Positions 60,301 to 64,000 of a DNA stretch of 64,000 nt are shown here, in pieces. Source of the DNA: Pseudogulbenkiania ferrooxidans 2002. GTDB taxonomy: Bacteria > Pseudomonadota > Gammaproteobacteria > Burkholderiales > Chromobacteriaceae. Position 1 is the first letter of the stretch; every line of letters starts with the position of its first letter. The stretch spans positions 1 through 64,000 of the forward strand of contig NZ_ACIS01000002.1 of assembly GCF_000174355.1 (NCBI RefSeq), in the 5' to 3' direction. The notes under the pieces were generated by a model. It saw only the letters and a list, made by a program, of their open reading frames with translations. It ran no database searches and was not told the DNA's origin. The translations under genes and the position numbers were made by a program.

Positions 60301-60750
60301 CATGCGCTGGGCTTCGGCCAACTCGTACGGCAACGCGCCGGTGGCCGGCACCACCGGCACGCCGGCTTGCTCAGCCAGTTCCCGCGCCGACACCTTGTTG
60401 CCGAGCTGGCGCATCACCTCGGGCTGCGGCCCGATGAAGGCAATGCCGGCCGCGGCGCAGGCCTCGGCGAACTCGGGGTTCTCGGACAAGAAGCCGTAAC
60501 CCGGGTGGATGGCATCGACGCCGGCTTCCTTGGCGATGCGGATGATGTCGGGGATGTCGAGGTAGGCGGCGATGGGCTTCTGGCCGGCGCCGACGCGGTA
60601 GGCTTCGTCGGCCTTGAAGCGGTGCAGGGCGAGCTTATCCTCGTCGGCGTAGATGGCGACGGTGCGGATGTTCATCTCGCTGGCGGCGCGCATGACGCGG
60701 ATGGCGATCTCGCTGCGGTTGGCGATCAGGAGGCTACGGATGGGCTTCAT
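57313..60750 (-). CDS. pyc: Pyruvate carboxylase
   Basis: 1145-residue single-chain biotin enzyme making oxaloacetate from pyruvate, HCO3- and ATP. Biotin carboxylase domain from residue 1 to about 460 (ANRSEIAIRVMRAA, WGGGGRGMRVV, FIEVNPRIQVEHTVTE), carboxyltransferase domain from about 530 (DTTMRDAHQSLFATRMRT, VRHF, HFHTHDTSG), and C-terminal biotinyl domain with LTLEAMKMEVAVKA, where the Lys is biotinylated. Domain order and size match the alpha4 type. It is followed downstream by its own terminator and is 81 bases from metF. Holds a recurrent-word copy at 60313-60322. Confidence 0.97.
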   Translation of the reverse strand: MKPIRSLLIANRSEIAIRVMRAASEMNIRTVAIYADEDKLALHRFKADEAYRVGAGQKPIAAYLDIPDIIRIAKEAGVDAIHPGYGFLSENPEFAEACAAAGIAFIGPQPEVMRQLGNKVSARELAEQAGVPVVPATGALPYELAEAQRMAAAVGYPLMLKASWGGGGRGMRVVENEGELAGAMEVARREAKSAFGNDEVYLEKLVRRAHHVEVQILGDTHGNLVHLFERDCSVQRRNQKVVERAPAPYLNESQRADLCEAALKLARAVGYTHAGTVEFLMDADTGAFYFIEVNPRIQVEHTVTEAITGVDIVKAQIRITEGAKIGDADSFVPAQPDIRLLGHALQCRVTTEDPENNFTPDYGRITAYRSAAGFGVRLDGGTAYTGAVITPYYDSLLVKVTAWGHTPSEANARMDRALREFRIRGVSSNLAFLENVIAHPLFTSGKCTTRFIDSTPELFQFTPRRDRATKLLEFLGDVTVNGNAEMKGRAAPSPMPGPARLPDCHLGDAPPPGTRDRLHDLGAERFAQWMREQKQVLITDTTMRDAHQSLFATRMRTADMLAVAPHYARLASGLFSLECWGGATFDVSMRFLKEDPWQRLAELRAAIPNVLFQMLLRASNAVGYTNYPDNVVRHFIAQAAEGGIDLFRVFDSLNAVDNMRVAIDAVRDTGMLCEAAICYTGDIYDASRRYDLKYYVAMAKELEQAGAHILAIKDMAGICTPRAVTALVKALKEETGLPLHFHTHDTSGIAAASVLAAVEAGVDAVDAAMDAMSGLTSQPNLGSIVAALAGSERDPGLDRKNLQQLSTYWEGVRQYYAPFEADMRAGTSAVYRHEMPGGQVTNLREQARSLGIEARWPEVAEAYAQVNRLFGDIVKVTPTSKVVGDMALFMVSNGLAPQDVLDPAREIDFPESVVSLFKGELGTPAHGFPAELQRKVLKGQAPLAGRPGETMAPVDLAAEQARVEQQVGRPLSQPELASHLMYPKVFRDFAEHQARYGDVSAVPSTAFFYGLREGEEVSIELERGKTLVIQLLGRADTGDGHSKLFFELNGQPRLIKVAQDGVQAAHSHPQADPDNPHHVGAPMPGMVSTVAVKPGQAVAKGDTLLTLEAMKMEVAVKAERDGVIREVLVSSGKRIDNKDLLAVFA

Positions 60751-60831
60751 GGTTCACACGGGTCCAAACAAGGCAGTCAATTGAAAGGGCCGGACAGCAA
60801 GGTATTGCGCACGCGCCGGCAGTTAAGGAAT

Positions 60832-61695
60832 TCAATTCGGCGGCGCGGCGGTCGTCCCGGCCGAGCCGGCCAGACCCAGCCGGGCATGCAGGGCCTCGAT
60901 GGCGTCGATCTGGTTGAGGCTGAAGAAGTGCAGGGCGGGCACACCCTCGGCGATCAGCCGCTCGCATTGCCGGGCGGTGACATCGAGCCCGAAGGCACGC
61001 ACCGCAGCGGTGTCGTCGGCCAGGCTCTCCATCTTGCGGTAGATCCAGCGCGGCATCTCGATGCCGCGCGCCTCGGCCCGTTGCGCGGTGCTGCGGAAAC
61101 GGGTCAGCGGCAGCACGCCGGGCACCAGCGGCAGGGTGATGCCGGCGGCGTGGCAGCTGTCGCGCAGATACAGGAAGGCATCGGTATTGAAAAAATACTG
61201 GGTGACCGCCGCGTTGGCGCCGGCCTCCTGCTTGACCCGGAGTGCGGCTAGGTCGGCGGCCGGGCTCTTGGCTTGCGGATGGACCTCGGGATAGGCCGCC
61301 ACCTCGATACGGAAGTCGTCCCCGCTGTGTTCGCGGATGAAGCGCACCAGGTCGCTGGCGTAGGCGAAGTCGCCACGGCTGCCCATGCCGGACGGAGTAT
61401 CGCCGCGCAGGGCGAACAGGCGCCGCACGCCGAGACGGCGGTAATGCGCGCACAGTTCCGCCACTTCGGCACGCTCCGCCCCCACGCCCGACAGGTGCGG
61501 CGCCACGGTGTGGCCGGCCTCGTGCAGCTGCCCGACCAGGTCCAGCGTCCGTTCTCGCGTGCAGCCGCCGGCCCCGTAGGTGACCGAGAAATACTCGGGG
61601 CCGAGCGCCGCCAGACGAGGCAGCGCCCGCTCCAGTTGCCGCGCGCTCTGCGGCGAGGTGGGCGGGTAGAGCTCGAGACTGAAGGGTATGGACAT
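60832..61695 (-). CDS. metF: Methylenetetrahydrofolate reductase
   Basis: 287 residues, a normal length for bacterial MetF. SLELYPPTSPQSARQLERAL, YFSVTYGAGGCTRERT, LSGVGAERAEVAEL, LFALRGDTPSG and AAVTQYFFNTDAFLYL are family landmarks (FAD and folate sites). It makes 5-methyl-THF for methionine. Start MSIPFSLELYPP follows AAGGAG at a proper distance. No SAH-riboswitch-like sequence was recognised upstream. Confidence 0.93.
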   Translation of the reverse strand: MSIPFSLELYPPTSPQSARQLERALPRLAALGPEYFSVTYGAGGCTRERTLDLVGQLHEAGHTVAPHLSGVGAERAEVAELCAHYRRLGVRRLFALRGDTPSGMGSRGDFAYASDLVRFIREHSGDDFRIEVAAYPEVHPQAKSPAADLAALRVKQEAGANAAVTQYFFNTDAFLYLRDSCHAAGITLPLVPGVLPLTRFRSTAQRAEARGIEMPRWIYRKMESLADDTAAVRAFGLDVTARQCERLIAEGVPALHFFSLNQIDAIEALHARLGLAGSAGTTAAPPN

Positions 61696-61758
61696 GCAAC
61701 GCTCCTTATCAAAATACGGGGTGTCGTGACGGTGTGGGTCGCCACGGCCGGCGAGGCG

Positions 61759-61786
61759 ACGGCACCCGGCCCAGGCCGGGCGCCGT
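61759..61786 (-). terminator. Strong hairpin after lipA
   Basis: On the minus strand a 13-pair stem (one G-U) with a two-base loop, arms ACGGCGCCCGGCC and GGCCGGGTGCCGT, nine bases after the lipA stop. No U-run follows, so it may be a partial terminator or an mRNA-protecting structure upstream of metF. Confidence 0.5.
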
Positions 61787-61795
61787 TTGACACAA

Positions 61796-62770
61796 TCAAG
61801 CCACGATATCGCCCCTGGCCTGCAGATCGGCATGGTAGGAAGAACGCACCATCGGCCCGGAAGCCACCTGGCCGAAGCCCAGCGCCAGCCCCAACTCGCG
61901 CAGCTCGGCGAATTCGGCCGGCGTGACGAAGCGCTGGACCGGCAGATGGTGACGCGTCGGCTGCAGGTACTGGCCCAGCGTTAGCATCTCGACGTCGTGC
62001 GCGCGCAGATCGCGCATCACCTGTTCCACTTCCTCCCGCGTCTCGCCCAGCCCCAGCATCAGCCCGGACTTGGTCGGCACGTCGGGAACCGCGTAGTGGA
62101 ACTCTTGCAGCAGCTTGAGCGAGTGCAGGTAGTCGGCGCCGGGGCGCGCCTCGCGGTAGAGCCGGGGCACCGTCTCCAGGTTGTGGTTGAACACGTCGGG
62201 CGGCGTCGCCTCCAGGGCGTCCAGCGCGATGCCCAGGCGGCCGCGGAAGTCCGGCACCAGGGTCTCGATCTTGAGCGCGGGGTTGAGCCGGCGCGCCTCG
62301 CGGATGCAGGCGGCGAAGTGCGCGACGCCGCCGTCGCGCAGGTCGTCGCGGTCGACCGAGGTGATCACTACGTACTTGAGCCGCATCGCCGCGATGGTTT
62401 CGGCCAACCTTTGCGGTTCGGCGGCGTCGAGCGGGTTGGGGCGGCCGTGGCCCACGTCGCAGAACGGGCAGCGGCGGGTACAGATGTCCCCCATGATCAT
62501 GAAGGTGGCGGTGCCGTGGCTGAAACATTCGCCGAGGTTGGGGCAGCTCGCTTCCTCGCACACGGTGTGCAGCTTCTGCTCGCGTAGCACCTTCTTCAGT
62601 TCGACCACCTCGCGCGAGCCGGGAAAGGCGGCACGAATCCACTCTGGCTTGCGCTGCATCTGGCCCGGTTCGGTCGCCACAACCTTGACCGGAATGCGCG
62701 CCATCTTTTCCGCGGCGGAGAGTTTGGTCCCCGCCGCCAGCGGGGCCTTGTTCGGAACGAGGGCGTTCAC
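61796..62770 (-). CDS. lipA: Lipoyl synthase
   Basis: 324-residue radical SAM enzyme that inserts two sulfurs into octanoyl-lysine. Auxiliary cluster cysteines in [17 protein letters not shown] (C-X4-C-X5-C), SAM cluster in [19 protein letters not shown], and the C-terminal RSSYHADLQ with the conserved Arg-Ser-Ser-Tyr. The start is GTG at 62770, three bases after the gcvT stop, with GGAG upstream. Direct coupling to gcvT is unusual and links lipoylation to the glycine cleavage system. Recurrent-word copy at 62399-62408. Confidence 0.96.
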   Translation of the reverse strand: MNALVPNKAPLAAGTKLSAAEKMARIPVKVVATEPGQMQRKPEWIRAAFPGSREVVELKKVLREQKLHTVCEEASCPNLGECFSHGTATFMIMGDICTRRCPFCDVGHGRPNPLDAAEPQRLAETIAAMRLKYVVITSVDRDDLRDGGVAHFAACIREARRLNPALKIETLVPDFRGRLGIALDALEATPPDVFNHNLETVPRLYREARPGADYLHSLKLLQEFHYAVPDVPTKSGLMLGLGETREEVEQVMRDLRAHDVEMLTLGQYLQPTRHHLPVQRFVTPAEFAELRELGLALGFGQVASGPMVRSSYHADLQARGDIVA

Positions 62771-62773
62771 GGC

Positions 62774-63898
62774 TCAGCTCCGGTAGTAACGTTGCGGCAC
62801 GAACGGCGTCTTCGCCACTTCCACCGCCACCGGCTTGCCACGCACCATGGCGAACAGGGGCGTGCCCAGCGCGGCGTGCGCGCTAGCCACGTAACCCATC
62901 GCCAGCGGGGCGCCCAGGGTCGGGCCGAAGCCGCCGCTGGTGACCTTGCCGATGGTGTGGCCGTCGGCGTCGACGAGCTCTGCGCCTTCGCGCACCGGCA
63001 CCTTGTCCTTCACCAGCAGGCCGACGCGCTTGCGCTGGACGCCCTCGGCGATGTGCCGCGCCACCACGGCGGCGCCGGGATACCCGCCGGCGCGTTCGCC
63101 GCCGGGACGGCGCGCCTTCGAGATCGCCCACAGCAGGCTACCCTCGATCGGCGTGGTGCTCGTGTCGATGTCGTGGCCGTACAGGCACAGGCCCGCCTCC
63201 AACCGCAGCGAGTCGCGCGCGCCCAGGCCGATCGCCTGCACTTCCGGCTCGGCGAGCAGCAGGCGCGCCAGTGCTTCGGCGTGGTCGGCCGGCACCGAGA
63301 TCTCGTAGCCGTCTTCGCCGGTGTAACCCGAACGGCTGACGTAGCATTCCACGCCGGCCAGTTCGACCCGGGTGCAGTGCATGAAGGTAAGCTCCGCCAC
63401 CGCCGGCGCGTGGCGCGCCAGCACGGTGGCCGCGGCCGGGCCCTGCAGCGCCAGCAGGGCGCGGTCGGTCAATTCCACCACCTCGCAGCGGTGGCCGATC
63501 TTGCTCTTCAGGTGGGCGATGTCCTGCGCCTTGCAGGCGGCGTTGACCACGACGTAGAGCACACCGCCGCCGAAGTTGGCCACCATCAGGTCGTCGAGAA
63601 TCCCGCCGTCGTCGTTCGTGAACAGGGCGTAGCGCTGCAGGCCGACCGGCAGGTCGATCACGTCGATCGGCACCAGCGTTTCCAGCGCGGCGGCGGCCTC
63701 GGCGCCGATCAGCTTGACCTGGCCCATGTGCGAGACGTCGAACAGCCCGGCGGCGGCACGGGTGTGCTGATGTTCCTTCAGGATGCCGAGCGGATACTGC
63801 ACCGGCATCTCGTAGCCGGCGAACGGCACCATCTTGGCGCCCAGCTCGACGTGCAACGCGTAGAGCGGGGTGCGGGAAAGCGTTTCAGTGTGGCTCAT
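62774..63898 (-). CDS. gcvT: Glycine cleavage system T protein (aminomethyltransferase)
   Basis: 374 residues. Transfers the aminomethyl carbon from lipoylated GcvH to tetrahydrofolate. Motifs: RTPLYALHVELGAKMVPFAGYEMPV split across the N-terminus, GLFDVSHMGQVKL, SRSGYTGEDGYEISVP, ARDSLRLEAGLCLYGHDID and KVTSGGFGPTLGAPLAMGYV. Start MSHTETLSRTP with AAGGAG nine bases upstream; an earlier ATG overlaps the box. gcvH and gcvP are not in view; they may lie beyond the window or elsewhere. No glycine-riboswitch core was seen in the 100 bases upstream that remain. Confidence 0.95.
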   Translation of the reverse strand: MSHTETLSRTPLYALHVELGAKMVPFAGYEMPVQYPLGILKEHQHTRAAAGLFDVSHMGQVKLIGAEAAAALETLVPIDVIDLPVGLQRYALFTNDDGGILDDLMVANFGGGVLYVVVNAACKAQDIAHLKSKIGHRCEVVELTDRALLALQGPAAATVLARHAPAVAELTFMHCTRVELAGVECYVSRSGYTGEDGYEISVPADHAEALARLLLAEPEVQAIGLGARDSLRLEAGLCLYGHDIDTSTTPIEGSLLWAISKARRPGGERAGGYPGAAVVARHIAEGVQRKRVGLLVKDKVPVREGAELVDADGHTIGKVTSGGFGPTLGAPLAMGYVASAHAALGTPLFAMVRGKPVAVEVAKTPFVPQRYYRS

Positions 63899-64000
63899 GC
63901 TGAGCTCCTTGATTCTCAAACACGCGGCGACCTCGCCACCGCATGCGGATTTCTTCGTTGGGGCACCGGATGCCGCCTGCCTCGCCGGACGGCATGCTCA

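Noticed and set aside
57463-61251. Very long open frame on the plus strand opposite pyc and metF
   Set aside because: Antisense shadow of pyruvate carboxylase and metF; composition rich in Arg, His and Gly with no family motif.
61696-61795. SAH or SAM riboswitch before metF
   Set aside because: The region holds a simple long hairpin after lipA but not the conserved core of either class.
63899-64000. Glycine riboswitch before gcvT
   Set aside because: Only about 100 bases remain upstream and I see none of the conserved aptamer core; it could lie beyond the window.

Overview
The window is GC-rich (roughly two thirds G+C), densely coded DNA with no phage, transposase, rRNA or CRISPR array. The gene families (single-chain pyruvate carboxylase, SUF operon led by an Rrf2 regulator, quinohemoprotein amine dehydrogenase, selenocysteine formate dehydrogenase) fit a chromosomal segment of a respiratory betaproteobacterium. 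A Neisseriales/Chromobacteriaceae-type organism is my best guess, but this is inference because no rRNA is present.

Layout. 0.1-2.6 kb: 3-hydroxyacyl-CoA dehydrogenase, enoyl-CoA hydratase and an acetate/succinate-type channel. 2.7-5.8 kb: a DevBCA/MacAB-like export operon. 6.1-12.8 kb: a complete SUF iron-sulfur operon (regulator, sufB, sufC, sufD, sufS, sufU, sufT, Rieske ferredoxin) read leftward, with a palindromic operator. 13.3-19.7 kb: a LysR regulator, a small exported protein and a four-gene FUSC/DUF1656/HlyD/NodT efflux operon. 19.9-34.0 kb: a quinohemoprotein amine dehydrogenase (QHNDH) locus. It has a sigma-54 activator carrying a frameshift, the maturation genes qhpF, qhpE and qhpG, a divergent aldehyde dehydrogenase, the structural/maturation operon qhpA-qhpD-qhpC-qhpB and an acyl-CoA synthetase. 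Two back-to-back sigma-54 promoters lie between the aldehyde dehydrogenase and qhpA. 34.1-41.1 kb: a LysR regulator divergent from a ureohydrolase, aldehyde dehydrogenase, NCS1 permease and GMC oxidoreductase; this catabolic cluster has an unassigned substrate. 41.4-50.5 kb: a compact selenoprotein module (tRNA-Sec, selB, selA, fdhE, fdoI, fdoH, fdoG), where fdoG has an in-frame UGA at codon 196 followed by a SECIS hairpin. 50.8-57.1 kb: NUDIX hydrolase, DHA2 drug exporter with MarR regulator, amino-acid binding protein, M20 amidohydrolase and LysR. 57.3-63.9 kb: pyruvate carboxylase, metF, lipA and gcvT.

How the parts work together. The QHNDH locus describes a full route: periplasmic oxidation of a primary amine to an aldehyde, oxidation to an acid by the divergent dehydrogenase, CoA activation by the linked synthetase, and possible entry into beta-oxidation. 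All residues known to form the three thioether bonds and the CTQ cofactor in the gamma subunit are present at the expected positions. The selenoprotein module carries everything specific to making a Sec-containing formate dehydrogenase except selD.

A 10-base word, TTCGGCCAAC, occurs at least 14 times on the two strands, far above what composition predicts and in several reading frames as well as intergenic DNA. It is a candidate DNA uptake sequence or other genome-wide signal.
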